Notes under the pieces: generated by a model
Told to the model about the DNA's origin: nothing
Databases searched by the model: none
The model's input: only the letters and a program-made list of their open reading frames with translations
Program-made: the position numbers and the translations under genes
NCBI GenBank assembly: GCA_964370225.1
Contig: CAYJII010000021.1
Coordinates: 1 to 41,385, forward strand
DNA: 41,385 nt
Source of the DNA: CAYJII01 sp964370225
Lineage (GTDB): Bacteria > Bacillota > Clostridia > Oscillospirales > Ruminococcaceae
Direction: 5' to 3'
Part shown: positions 15,824 through 24,107 of the stretch, in pieces
Numbering within the stretch: the first letter of the stretch is position 1
Layout of the letters: each line of letters opens with the position of its first letter

Positions 15824-16126
15824 ATGGCTAATGTGGTGAGCTTTATTCTTGAATATTCATTACTGCTAGCAGTGGCGCTGATAAGCTTTATTTTACAGTA
15901 TTGTTTCTTAAAATTCGCAAAGCATCTGTTGGTAAAGCTCATCCCCATCTATGGCTATGTAATGCTATTAATCCTTCTACTTCTCAGCTATTATAGTGGC
16001 GGTGGTACGTGGATAGATTTCAGCTCGCTCACTTTAGTTTTAATACATATTTCGCTTTTAATCATCGCATTGCCGATTATGCTTGCCTTTTGTGTATACA
16101 TAATAAGAAGTAGAAAAGAAAAATAA
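15824..16126 (+). CDS. small integral membrane protein in the thi operon, unknown
   Basis: I do not recognise this 100-residue protein. It has three hydrophobic segments (about residues 5-28, 38-60 and 68-93), a GGGTWID loop between the second and third, and a basic C-terminus (RSRKEK), so the C-terminus is probably cytoplasmic. It has a good TTAGGAG site, starts 21 bases after thiC and ends 20 bases before thiM, so it is part of the operon. A role as a partner in thiamine-precursor uptake is possible but nothing in the sequence proves it. Confidence 0.75.
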   Translation: MANVVSFILEYSLLLAVALISFILQYCFLKFAKHLLVKLIPIYGYVMLLILLLLSYYSGGGTWIDFSSLTLVLIHISLLIIALPIMLAFCVYIIRSRKEK

Positions 16127-16146
16127 TTACAAAAGGAGAACATACC

Positions 16147-16968
16147 ATGTTAAAACAATGCTTAATAAATCTTAGAGAGAAAAACCCGCTCGTGCACAAT
16201 ATTACCAATTATGTTACTGTTAACGATTGCGCTAATATTTTGCTTGCATGCGGAGCTTCGCCCATTATGGCTGATGATAAAAACGAGGTGGGTGAAATCA
16301 CCTCTATTTGCACAGCGCTAAATATAAATATCGGCACACTCAACTCTAACACAATCGAGTCCATGATGATTGCTGGTAAAAAATCAAATGAGCTTTCTCA
16401 TCCAATTTTGCTTGACCCAGTAGGTGTTGGCGCATCAACTCTGCGCACAGGAACCGCATTGGAGCTTGTGGAGAAAGTAAATTTTAGTGTGATAAGAGGA
16501 AATATTTCCGAGATAAAGATGCTTGCGCTAAACGAAGGCAGCACTAAGGGAGTTGACGCTGACATTGCGGATGCAGTAAGCGAAGATAACATAGATGAAG
16601 TGGTTGCTTTTGCGAAAAAATACGCCAAAAAAACTAACGCAATAATCGCAATTACAGGCGCTATCGACATTGTTGCAGATAGCAATCAAGCTGCGATTAT
16701 CAGAAATGGCAACGCTATGATGAGCAAAATCACTGGCACTGGCTGTATGCTCTCCGCCATGACGACTGCATACATTGCTGCAAATCAAGATGATATGTTC
16801 ACTGCGACCGTGGCTTCTATTTGCGCAATGGGACTTTGTGGTGAGCTTGCTTATGATAGGCTTTGTGAGCGCGATGGTACCTCTACCTATCGCAACTATC
16901 TCATAGACGAGATATATAATTTAGATGGAGATAAACTCCAAAAAGGAGCAAAATATGAATTGCGATAA
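16147..16968 (+). CDS. thiM: hydroxyethylthiazole kinase
   Basis: Phosphorylates the thiazole alcohol salvaged from thiamine breakdown, giving the thiazole phosphate that ThiE uses. The 273-residue ribokinase-fold protein has PLVHNITNYVTVNDCAN at the N-terminus, LLDPVGVGAS near residue 90, VIRGNISEIKML near 118 and the ATP/catalytic motif ITGTGCMLSAMT near 196-207. It overlaps thiE by 14 bases. Its presence, together with ThiW, points to thiazole salvage as the source of this half of thiamine. Confidence 0.97.
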   Translation: MLKQCLINLREKNPLVHNITNYVTVNDCANILLACGASPIMADDKNEVGEITSICTALNINIGTLNSNTIESMMIAGKKSNELSHPILLDPVGVGASTLRTGTALELVEKVNFSVIRGNISEIKMLALNEGSTKGVDADIADAVSEDNIDEVVAFAKKYAKKTNAIIAITGAIDIVADSNQAAIIRNGNAMMSKITGTGCMLSAMTTAYIAANQDDMFTATVASICAMGLCGELAYDRLCERDGTSTYRNYLIDEIYNLDGDKLQKGAKYELR

Positions 16969-17590
16969 AAAGCATATGCTACTCTATGCAGTGACTGACA
17001 GAGCATGGCTTGGCGACGAAACTTTAGCACAACAGGTAGAAAAAGCGCTAAAAGGTGGAGTTAGCTGTGTGCAGTTGCGCGAAAAAAACTTAAGCGACGA
17101 GGAGTTTTTAGCCGAGGCTATAAAGCTATCTGCTCTGTGCAAAAGCTATGATGTGCCATTTATCATAAACGATAATATTGACATCGCCATAAAATGCGAT
17201 GCGAGTGGCGTCCACATCGGACAAAGCGATACAGAAGTTTTAATAGCGCGCAAAAAAATTGGTGATAATATGATTTTAGGCGTATCTGCTCAAACTGTTG
17301 CTCAAGCAAAAAAAGCTCAGGCAGACGGCGCAGATTATCTTGGTGTCGGTGCGGTGTTCGAAACTTCGACTAAGCTTGATGCCAATGCCGTAAAAAGAGA
17401 AACACTTATCGAAATCGCTCAATCAGTTGATATTCCAATAGTAGCAATTGGCGGTATCACAAAAGAGAATATCCCATTACTCAAAGGATGTGGCATAGAC
17501 GGAGTAGCGGTAGTTTCCGCTATATTTAAAGCAAGCGACATCAGCGCAGAATGCAAAGAGTTGCGCGAAATTGCAAGCAGTATTTTATAA
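16955..17590 (+). CDS. thiE: thiamine phosphate synthase
   Basis: Joins HMP diphosphate and thiazole phosphate to thiamine monophosphate. Seen: LLYAVTDRAWLG at the start, GVSCVQLREKNLS, FIINDNIDIAIKCDASGVHIGQSD, GADYLGVGAVFETSTK and IVAIGGIT, in the usual order for this TIM-barrel enzyme. The start is ATG 16955, with AAGGAG 7 bases upstream; a longer in-frame ATG at 16925 lies inside thiM and has no site. The protein is then 211 residues, normal for the family. The stop is followed 13 bases later by thiD. Confidence 0.96.
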   Translation: MNCDKKHMLLYAVTDRAWLGDETLAQQVEKALKGGVSCVQLREKNLSDEEFLAEAIKLSALCKSYDVPFIINDNIDIAIKCDASGVHIGQSDTEVLIARKKIGDNMILGVSAQTVAQAKKAQADGADYLGVGAVFETSTKLDANAVKRETLIEIAQSVDIPIVAIGGITKENIPLLKGCGIDGVAVVSAIFKASDISAECKELREIASSIL

Positions 17591-17603
17591 AGTGAGGATT
17601 ACT

Positions 17604-18383
17604 ATGGAAAAAGTATTGACGATTGCAGGCTCTGATTGTAGCGGAGGTGCTGGAATTCAAGCGGATATGAAAACTATCACATCACATAAATTATATGCGA
17701 TGACAGCAATAACCGCGCTGACTGCACAAAACACCACTGGCGTATACGGAATTATGGGTGTTGAGCCTGATTTTTTAGCAAATCAGCTCGACTGCATCTT
17801 TAAAGATATCCCACCCGACGCAGTGAAAATTGGCATGGTCGCTAATGTGGATATAATAAAAACTATCGCTAAAAAGTTGCAGCAGTATGGCGCAAAAAAC
17901 ATTGTGCTTGACCCTGTTATGGTATCCACAAGCGGCAGTAAACTCATGGCAGACGATGCGACAAATGCGCTAATCGAAAACCTTTTTCCTTTAGCGGATG
18001 TAGTTACTCCAAATATTCATGAGGCTGAAATCCTCTGTGGTTTTAGCATCAAAACCGAAGACGATATGATACTTGCAGCAAAAAAACTATGGGAAGAATA
18101 TGGTGCTTGTGCGCTGATAAAAGGTGGGCATTTAGGCGTAGAGGCGAGAGATTACCTTTTCGACGGAAATGATGGCTATTGGTTTAGTGCAAAGCGCATA
18201 GATAACCCAAACACTCATGGAACTGGATGCACGCTCTCTTCCGCAATTGCTTGTAATTTAGCAAAAGGTAAAGATGTACAAAGTGCAATAAGATGTGCAA
18301 AGGACTATTTGACTGGCGCAATCGCAGACAAGCTTGATTTAGGCGAAGGCAGAGGTCCGCTCAACCATATGTACGCATTATAA
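17604..18383 (+). CDS. thiD: hydroxymethylpyrimidine (phosphate) kinase
   Basis: Phosphorylates HMP and HMP phosphate to the diphosphate used by ThiE. The 259-residue ribokinase-type protein has TIAGSDCSGGAGIQADMKT at the N-terminus, LDPVMVSTSGSKL near residue 110, LIKGGHLG, and NTHGTGCTLSSAIA with the catalytic Asp/Gly region. I place the start at ATG 17604 behind GTGAGGA; the longer frame from 17571 starts inside thiE. Last gene of the operon, followed by a strong terminator. Confidence 0.95.
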   Translation: MEKVLTIAGSDCSGGAGIQADMKTITSHKLYAMTAITALTAQNTTGVYGIMGVEPDFLANQLDCIFKDIPPDAVKIGMVANVDIIKTIAKKLQQYGAKNIVLDPVMVSTSGSKLMADDATNALIENLFPLADVVTPNIHEAEILCGFSIKTEDDMILAAKKLWEEYGACALIKGGHLGVEARDYLFDGNDGYWFSAKRIDNPNTHGTGCTLSSAIACNLAKGKDVQSAIRCAKDYLTGAIADKLDLGEGRGPLNHMYAL

Positions 18384-18400
18384 AATTATACGCACAAAAT

Positions 18401-18436
18401 AACAGGCATTATCGGAAATCCGATAATGCCTGTTTT
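18401..18436. terminator. bidirectional terminator between thiD and the corrinoid protein gene
   Basis: A perfect 15-bp stem, AACAGGCATTATCGG (18401-18415) with CCGATAATGCCTGTT (18420-18434), 4-base loop, T run on the plus strand and a T-rich tail (ATTTTG) on the minus strand. It lies between two convergent genes and can serve both. Confidence 0.9.
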
Positions 18437-18453
18437 AATATGTATATTTATAA

Positions 18454-19089
18454 CTATGCTGTACAAATTTGCAAAGCAACATCAGCAGCAGTAGCAGCGT
18501 CAGGAGTGTAGTAGTCAGCTCCGATGCTTTCTCTGTAGCTATCAGTAACAGGTGCGCCACCGATCATAATTTTAACTTTGCCGTTTAAACCTTCAGCATT
18601 AACTAGGTCAACTACATTTTTCATTTCGCCCATAGTAGTAGTTAGTAGAGCTGAGCAGCAGATGATATCGCTATCGTTTTCTTTAGCAGCAGCAACAAAT
18701 GCTTCTGGTGAAACGTCAACGCCTAGGTCAACAACTTTTAGGCCTTTGCCTTCCATCATCATTTTAACTAGGTTTTTTCCGATATCGTGTAAGTCCCCTT
18801 TAACTGTGCCGATAACAGCAGTTCCTTTTGTTTCAACTCCAGCTTCAACTAGGCGAGGTTTTAATATTTCAAGACCGCCGTTCATAGCTCTAGCAGCGAT
18901 TAAAACTTCTGGCACGAACACTTCGTTATTTTTAAATTTTTCCCCGATAATTCCCATCCCTGAAAGAAGACCTTCTTCAAGAATATCTTTTGGTGCTAAA
19001 CCTTCTTCAAGTGCTTGAGCTACCAATTCTTTTACTTTTGGCATTTTCCCTTTTTGAAGAAATTCACTGATTTCAACTAATAATGACAT
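18454..19089 (-). CDS. corrinoid-binding protein of a methyltransferase system
   Basis: A 211-residue methyl carrier of the MtaC/MtbC type. Residues 1-85 form the helical cap domain (B12-binding type 2), and residues 90-211 the Rossmann-like cobalamin domain with the key motif GDLHDIGKNLV, whose His101 is the lower cobalt ligand, followed by VVDLGVDVSPEAFV, CCSALLTTTMGEMK and MIGGAPVTDSYRESIGAD. Such proteins carry a methyl group on cobalamin between a substrate-specific methyltransferase and an acceptor methyltransferase. No methyltransferase gene lies next to it; the UroD-like protein at 39906-40979 is the only candidate in the window. It starts behind AGGAGG, 12 bases after the regulator gene. 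Confidence 0.92.
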   Translation of the reverse strand: MSLLVEISEFLQKGKMPKVKELVAQALEEGLAPKDILEEGLLSGMGIIGEKFKNNEVFVPEVLIAARAMNGGLEILKPRLVEAGVETKGTAVIGTVKGDLHDIGKNLVKMMMEGKGLKVVDLGVDVSPEAFVAAAKENDSDIICCSALLTTTMGEMKNVVDLVNAEGLNGKVKIMIGGAPVTDSYRESIGADYYTPDAATAADVALQICTA

Positions 19090-19101
19090 AACCTTTTCCT
19101 C

Positions 19102-20301
19102 CTATTTGCTTCTACTTTCTTTATACTTTTTTGGTGAAATCCCGACAATGGATTTAAAGACTTTTGTAAAATAACTTTGGTCCTCAAAGCCCACGAGATT
19201 TGCTATATCAATTAAGCTAAATTTTTTGTCGATAATCAAAAGTTTAGCTTTTTCGATTCTGATTTTGTTTACATAGTTTGAGATATTTTCGCCGACCTCA
19301 TCTTTAAAAATTCTGCTCAAATATGTTTTTGAGAAATTAACGTGATTTGCGATATCATCAAGTGATATTTTCTTAAAGTAGTTTTTTCTTATATATTCAA
19401 TAACTTTATACACCGTGTCCGAATGTTTGAGCGAAGAAAAATCAAATGAATAATTAATAAATCGATACAAAGTTGTTGTAATCCAGTCGCTAATCTCATC
19501 AATGCTTTTGCAGTTTTGCATCTCTTTTACGCTACCTGTGCTAAACCAAATGATTTCTCCCGAATTAGCCCCCGCTTCAATAGACGCCCTAGATAGCAGT
19601 GCTAAAAGTTCAGATGTGCGTATTTTTATGATATTTAAATCAAATTTTGAGATGAAATAAATCTTACCTAAAAGTTCATTTAATAGTACCTGTGCACCAT
19701 GTTTATCTCCGTTTAAAATGCACATTTGCAGTTGTCGTTCCGCTTCAAATGGATAATCCATTTCCGTTAAATCTTCGTACTCTTCCTTATTATAATAAAG
19801 CGTTTGAAGAATATCCGCGGATTTGTGCGAAGTATGTATCACTTCACCACTATGGGTAATAGAAGAAACACTCGCGGCCAAAATCTCTGCGATATCATGT
19901 ATTTTGTCCGTTTGAATGTTTGGAATGTTTTCGTAACTAACCTTATGTTCATGCGTGAGAAGTGTGTCCTCCATGTCGCCCATAATAATTGGTCCTAAAA
20001 CAAGTCCTCCCTCGAGAAGTCCTGCATCAGTCGTTACACTTGCCGCTACGAACACTAAGCCCTCGTAGCAATAATAAATATACTTGCCACCCCAACGCTG
20101 AGCTTCGTTACAGCCATATAAATACAAATCAAGCAAATTACAGTTACCGTTTGTACAATGTTTAAGCAAATCATTTTCGTTATCAGTCGCCTCTAAAATA
20201 AAGTTTTTATTGCAGACATCGACTATAGTGCATTGGGTGTTGAACAAATGCGAAAAATGATTTGCGAATTTTTTTAGATATGTAATTGTTTGCTGTGTCA
20301 C
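19102..20301 (-). CDS. AraC-family regulator with PocR sensory domain
   Basis: A 399-residue transcription factor. The N-terminal part resembles the PocR sensory domain: a Cys-rich turn (HCTNGNCNLLDLYLYGC, about residues 47-63) and WGGKYIYYCYEGLVFVAASV (about 68-87). The C-terminal 100 residues form an AraC-type double helix-turn-helix (SLDDIANHVNFSKTYLSRIFKDE and SLIDIANLVGFEDQSYFTKVFKS). PocR domains are found in regulators of propanediol, methylated-compound and one-carbon use; the ligand here is unknown. It starts at GTG 20301 behind AGGTG and probably controls the co-directional corrinoid protein gene that follows it. Confidence 0.88.
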   Translation of the reverse strand: MTQQTITYLKKFANHFSHLFNTQCTIVDVCNKNFILEATDNENDLLKHCTNGNCNLLDLYLYGCNEAQRWGGKYIYYCYEGLVFVAASVTTDAGLLEGGLVLGPIIMGDMEDTLLTHEHKVSYENIPNIQTDKIHDIAEILAASVSSITHSGEVIHTSHKSADILQTLYYNKEEYEDLTEMDYPFEAERQLQMCILNGDKHGAQVLLNELLGKIYFISKFDLNIIKIRTSELLALLSRASIEAGANSGEIIWFSTGSVKEMQNCKSIDEISDWITTTLYRFINYSFDFSSLKHSDTVYKVIEYIRKNYFKKISLDDIANHVNFSKTYLSRIFKDEVGENISNYVNKIRIEKAKLLIIDKKFSLIDIANLVGFEDQSYFTKVFKSIVGISPKKYKESRSK

Positions 20302-20507
20302 ATAATCACCTACTTATATTTTAATATACAAAAACACTAAAATATATAAATTTTTTATTATTTTTTGTAATATTCTCTTTTGTTTTTTAACCATTTATGA
20401 ATAATCCGCCGTCTAAAACTAATTATACATAATTCCTATCAAAAATGCAAATTTTAAAGTGCAAATTTGCGCCTAAACTTTGTTAAAATTTAAACGCTTG
20501 ACTTATT

Positions 20508-20537
20508 GGCAATTTAGAATTACAATTAGTCTAGATT
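20508..20537 (+). promoter_or_regulatory. possible rnf promoter
   Basis: TTGACT (20508-20513) and TAGATT (20532-20537) with an 18-base spacer. The -35 matches five of six positions, the -10 four of six. It would give an mRNA leader of about 75 bases. Confidence 0.4.
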
Positions 20538-20576
20538 GCTGTGATTTATTGGTAAAAACCCACGATAAACACAGCA
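20537..20576 (+). repeat. hairpin in the rnf leader
   Basis: TGCTGTG (20537-20543) pairs with CACAGCA (20570-20576) and TTTAT (20545-20549) with ATAAA (20565-20569), with one bulged A; TGG/CCA can extend the stem. About 12 to 15 bp in all. No T run follows, so it is not a simple terminator; it may stabilise or regulate the rnf mRNA. Confidence 0.55.
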
Positions 20577-20616
20577 TATAATAATGAAAACGATCATACG
20601 AAACGGAGCTTTGTAA

Positions 20617-21933
20617 ATGGCTATTATTAGAAGTGTTAAATCTCTTAGAGGGGCGCATGTCCCACATAGAAAAAACACAAATGATTTTGAGTCACAGGTG
20701 TTAAAAGATGTTAAAACTGTGACTATCCTTATGCAACAGCATATGGGGATACCTTGCGCACCCACAGTAAAAGTCGGCGATTTAGTTAAACTTGGTGATA
20801 TCGTCGGAGACAGCGAAGAATATTTTAGTGTTCCCGTACATGCTACATGTTCGGGGAAAGTTTTGCGCATTATCGATTTAACTACGGTTTCGGGCAAACC
20901 CACAAAAGCAGTAGTAATCGAAAATGACGGAGAATACACGCTTAGTGAAAATATCAAGATACCCAAAATAAATGATAGGGCAGACTTAGTTAAAGCTGTG
21001 AAAGCCTCGGGCATTGTTGGTCTAGGCGGCGCTGGCTTCCCACTGCATGTAAAGCTTGATTACAAAAACATACAAAACATTACAAAACTTGTTATCAATG
21101 CCGCTGAATGTGAACCTTACATCACCGCGGACTTTAGAGAATGCATGGAGAATACTCAAAACGTAATCGACGGAATTTCCGTGGTGAAAAAATTGCTAAA
21201 TATCGACGAAGTGTACATCGCAATTGAAACAAACAAACCTGCTGCAATTGAGCATATGGCGCAATTGACCCAAGATAAACCTGGATTTAATGTGGTGAAA
21301 TTAAAACAGATTTATCCACAAGGCGCGGAAAAATCCATAATCTATGCCGCAACCGGTATTGTGGTAACGGAAGGGAAACTCCCCGCTGACTGTGGCGTAC
21401 TTGTAATGAATGTTTCTACTGCAGGCTCTTTGGGCAAATACCTAAAAGACGGTATACCCCTTGTATCAAAGCGTATCACGGTCGATGGCGATGCTATAAG
21501 CAGCCCTAAAAACTTAATCGTTCCAATTGGAACTCCTATCGGTGATGTTCTAGCACATTGTGACGTAAAATCAGATGTGCAAAAAGTACTCATGGGTGGG
21601 CCTATGATGGGGATTGCAGTAAGCGATACCGAGATGCCTATAGTTAAAAATAATAATGCGATACTTGCATTTTCTTCCAACGAAATAAAAAGCCGCGAGA
21701 CAACATCATGTATTCGTTGCGGACGCTGTGTTTCTACATGTCCGATGATTTTGATGCCGATGTTGCTTGAAAGAGCATATGACGCAAAAAATGCAGAAGA
21801 ACTCGAAAAACTTAAGCTAAATTTATGCATGAACTGTGGTTGTTGTTCGTTCGCATGTCCTGCAAAAAGGAATTTGGCGCAAAAAAATCAACTTGCAAAA
21901 GGCTTCTTAAGAAAAGCCGCTACACGCAAGTAA
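20617..21933 (+). CDS. rnfC: Rnf complex subunit RnfC
   Basis: Peripheral subunit of the membrane-bound ferredoxin:NAD+ oxidoreductase that pumps Na+ or H+. The 438-residue protein has a biotinyl/lipoyl-like N-terminal part, the NADH/FMN-binding GIVGLGGAGFPLHVKL near residue 132 and AAECEPYITAD, a soluble ligand-binding domain, and a C-terminal pair of [4Fe-4S] motifs CIRCGRCVSTCP and CMNCGCCSFACP. It is the first gene of six. The start has ACGGAG 8 or so bases before it. The gene order C-D-G-E-A-B is the one known from clostridia and acetogens. Confidence 0.97.
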   Translation: MAIIRSVKSLRGAHVPHRKNTNDFESQVLKDVKTVTILMQQHMGIPCAPTVKVGDLVKLGDIVGDSEEYFSVPVHATCSGKVLRIIDLTTVSGKPTKAVVIENDGEYTLSENIKIPKINDRADLVKAVKASGIVGLGGAGFPLHVKLDYKNIQNITKLVINAAECEPYITADFRECMENTQNVIDGISVVKKLLNIDEVYIAIETNKPAAIEHMAQLTQDKPGFNVVKLKQIYPQGAEKSIIYAATGIVVTEGKLPADCGVLVMNVSTAGSLGKYLKDGIPLVSKRITVDGDAISSPKNLIVPIGTPIGDVLAHCDVKSDVQKVLMGGPMMGIAVSDTEMPIVKNNNAILAFSSNEIKSRETTSCIRCGRCVSTCPMILMPMLLERAYDAKNAEELEKLKLNLCMNCGCCSFACPAKRNLAQKNQLAKGFLRKAATRK

Positions 21934-21961
21934 TAGTCATTAGAAGGGGAAACTTATACAT

Positions 21962-22885
21962 ATGAAAAAATTTATGGTAACACCGTCGCCGCATATATTG
22001 TCAACAACCACAACTACAACAATAATGCTCGACGTAATAATAGCGCTGATGCCCGCTCTAATCGCATCTTCGCTCATCTTTGGAATGAGAGCGATACTAG
22101 TGATTTTAGTCTGTACGGTAAGCTGTGTGGGCTTTGAGTGGTTAACAAGAATTGTGATGAGGCGCAAAAACACAATTTCTGACTTTAGCGCAGTAGTCAC
22201 AGGGGTATTGCTCGCATATAATCTGCCAGCTACTATTCCGCTATGGATTTGCGTAATCGGCTCATTTTTCGCAATAGTTATAGTAAAACAGTTGTTCGGC
22301 GGAATTGGTCAAAACTTTGCAAACCCAGCTATAACTGCAAGGGTTATTTTGATGATATCGTTCACCGCGCATATGACAACATGGATAGAACCATTCGTTC
22401 CATTTGATGTGGACATCATCACTCAAGCAACTCCACTAGCAGACTTAAGCGCTGTTTCCTATATGGACTTATTCTTAGGCACAGTCAGCGGCAGCTTAGG
22501 CGAAACAAGCGCACTTGCGCTATTAATCGGTGGGGCGTACCTAGTAATCAGACGGATTATTACTCCTGTAATCCCGCTCACATACATTGGCGGTGTTTTT
22601 GTCTTGGCGTGGGCTTTTGGTGAAAACCCAGTAAGCCACATCCTATCAGGCGGTCTAATGCTCGGCGCTATTTTCATGGCGACCGACTACTCGACTTCGC
22701 CTATGACAAAAAAAGGCCAAGTGGTATTCGCACTCGGTTGCGCACTTATCACAATGTTAATCCGTCAATTCGGTTCGTATCCAGAGGGTGTATCCTTTGC
22801 GATACTCTTCATGAATATATTAACTCCACTAATAGATACTTACATAAGAACTAAGCCTTTCTCGGCAGTTGGGAGGAGTAAATAA
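21962..22885 (+). CDS. rnfD: Rnf complex subunit RnfD
   Basis: Membrane subunit related to NqrB, 307 residues, with about nine to ten hydrophobic segments. It opens with VTPSPHI as usual, has FGGIGQNFANPAITARV near residue 113, and ITQATPL near residue 153, where Thr157 is the likely site of covalent FMN attachment by analogy with the (S/T)xAT flavinylation motif. Its last base is the first base of rnfG (TAATG overlap), so translation is coupled. Confidence 0.96.
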   Translation: MKKFMVTPSPHILSTTTTTTIMLDVIIALMPALIASSLIFGMRAILVILVCTVSCVGFEWLTRIVMRRKNTISDFSAVVTGVLLAYNLPATIPLWICVIGSFFAIVIVKQLFGGIGQNFANPAITARVILMISFTAHMTTWIEPFVPFDVDIITQATPLADLSAVSYMDLFLGTVSGSLGETSALALLIGGAYLVIRRIITPVIPLTYIGGVFVLAWAFGENPVSHILSGGLMLGAIFMATDYSTSPMTKKGQVVFALGCALITMLIRQFGSYPEGVSFAILFMNILTPLIDTYIRTKPFSAVGRSK

Positions 22886-23421
22886 TGGATAATTTCAAGA
22901 AAATAGTGCTCCCAGCAGTTGTGTTAATGCTTTTATCTGGCGTAATTGCGCTATTGCTCAGCCTTACCTACACTGTTACAGGAGTTGGTGAGCTAGGCGA
23001 CGGATTCACTCCGGAAGAGCTCGTTACATACTCTAGTATGGTTATCCCAACTTCGAGCAATCTAACATTGGCAGAAACTTCGTTTGTAGAAGAAAATTTC
23101 AAAGGAGCATACACTCCCGATAGTGGCGAGGGTATCGCTTTGCATGTGCATACACACGGATACGATAGCGATGGCATCGGCATACTAGTCGGCTTTAATG
23201 CAGACGGCACAATCTCGGGCATTGCGATAGTTTCCTCTAGCGAAACCCCTGGCCTTGGCACAAAAATCGAGGATCCAGAATATCTTGCAAGCTTTGTCGG
23301 TGGTAACGATATTAGCGCTGTAGACACAATAACTTCCGCTACATACTCCTCACAAGGTGTAATCGACGGTGTTAATTATGCTATATCCATTTTAGAAGAA
23401 GTTAAAGGGGGTATGTCATAA
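22885..23421 (+). CDS. rnfG: Rnf complex subunit RnfG
   Basis: Flavoprotein subunit related to NqrC, 178 residues, with one N-terminal membrane anchor (about residues 8-30) and an FMN-binding domain outside. Seen: ISGIAIVSSSETPGLGTKIEDPEYL around residues 111-135 and the flavinylation motif TSAT with Thr153 near the C-terminus. An ApbE-type flavin transferase would be needed elsewhere in the genome; none is in the window. Confidence 0.96.
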   Translation: MDNFKKIVLPAVVLMLLSGVIALLLSLTYTVTGVGELGDGFTPEELVTYSSMVIPTSSNLTLAETSFVEENFKGAYTPDSGEGIALHVHTHGYDSDGIGILVGFNADGTISGIAIVSSSETPGLGTKIEDPEYLASFVGGNDISAVDTITSATYSSQGVIDGVNYAISILEEVKGGMS

Positions 23422-24107
23422 TGAATTATTTTAAAATATTATCAAAAGGACTGCTCAAGGAAAACCCTGTGCTAGTAATGCTATTGGGGATGTGTCCTAC
23501 TTTGGCGGTAACTAACCTAGCCTCAACTGGGCTTGGAATGGGACTCGCTACCACATTTGTACTTATATGCTCAAACTTGGTTATCTCCCTAATAAAGGGC
23601 ATTATACCAAAATCTGTGCGCCTACCTGCATTCATCGTAGTAATCGCTGGCTTTGTTACGCTTGTTAGCTTTTTGCTTGAGGTGTATATCCCATCGCTAT
23701 ACGACGAGCTTGGCGTATTCTTATCACTAATCGTTGTTAACTGCATCATCTTGGGCAGAGCAGAAATGTTTGCTTCCAAAAACGGTCCTATCGCTTCTGT
23801 TTTTGACGGAATAGGCATGGGGCTTGGCTTTACCGCTGCACTTGTTGCTGTAGGTAGCATAAGAGAAATGCTCGGAAGCGGCTCATTTTTCGGCATGGGC
23901 TTTGGCGATTGGTTTGAACCTATGATATTCTTCATCACACCTGCTGGCGGATTTTTTGTATTTGGTGTGCTAATTGCAGTGGTAAACATCATAATTAACG
24001 CAACATCGCATAAAACAAAAATGGTTCCAAAAGCCCAAATTGGTTGCGCAGGTTGCCCTATGAAAGATAGCTGCGAAAAAGTTGACGAGGGAGGATGCGA
24101 TAAATAA
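23421..24107 (+). CDS. rnfE: Rnf complex subunit RnfE
   Basis: Membrane subunit related to NqrD, 228 residues with about six transmembrane helices. Seen: NPVLVMLLGMCPTLAVT near residue 16 and VNCIILGRAEMFASKN near residue 112; the Cys in each belongs to the intramembrane iron centre shared with RnfA. The chain ends in a short soluble tail with four cysteines in the pattern C-X2-C-X5-C-X7-C (residues about 207-226), beyond the usual core of the family. The stop overlaps the start of rnfA by one base. Confidence 0.96.
   Translation: MNYFKILSKGLLKENPVLVMLLGMCPTLAVTNLASTGLGMGLATTFVLICSNLVISLIKGIIPKSVRLPAFIVVIAGFVTLVSFLLEVYIPSLYDELGVFLSLIVVNCIILGRAEMFASKNGPIASVFDGIGMGLGFTAALVAVGSIREMLGSGSFFGMGFGDWFEPMIFFITPAGGFFVFGVLIAVVNIIINATSHKTKMVPKAQIGCAGCPMKDSCEKVDEGGCDK

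Larger units (their letters stand above)
20302..20616. other. 315-base divergent intergenic region
   Basis: No gene is seen. The left half, next to the regulator, is very AT-rich with TATATT-like boxes that could serve its minus-strand promoter. The right half holds a probable rnf promoter near 20508-20537 and a long hairpin at 20537-20576. ACGGAG before 20617 is the rnfC ribosome binding site. Divergent layout allows the PocR regulator to act on the rnf operon, but no clear AraC operator repeat could be recognised. Confidence 0.5.
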
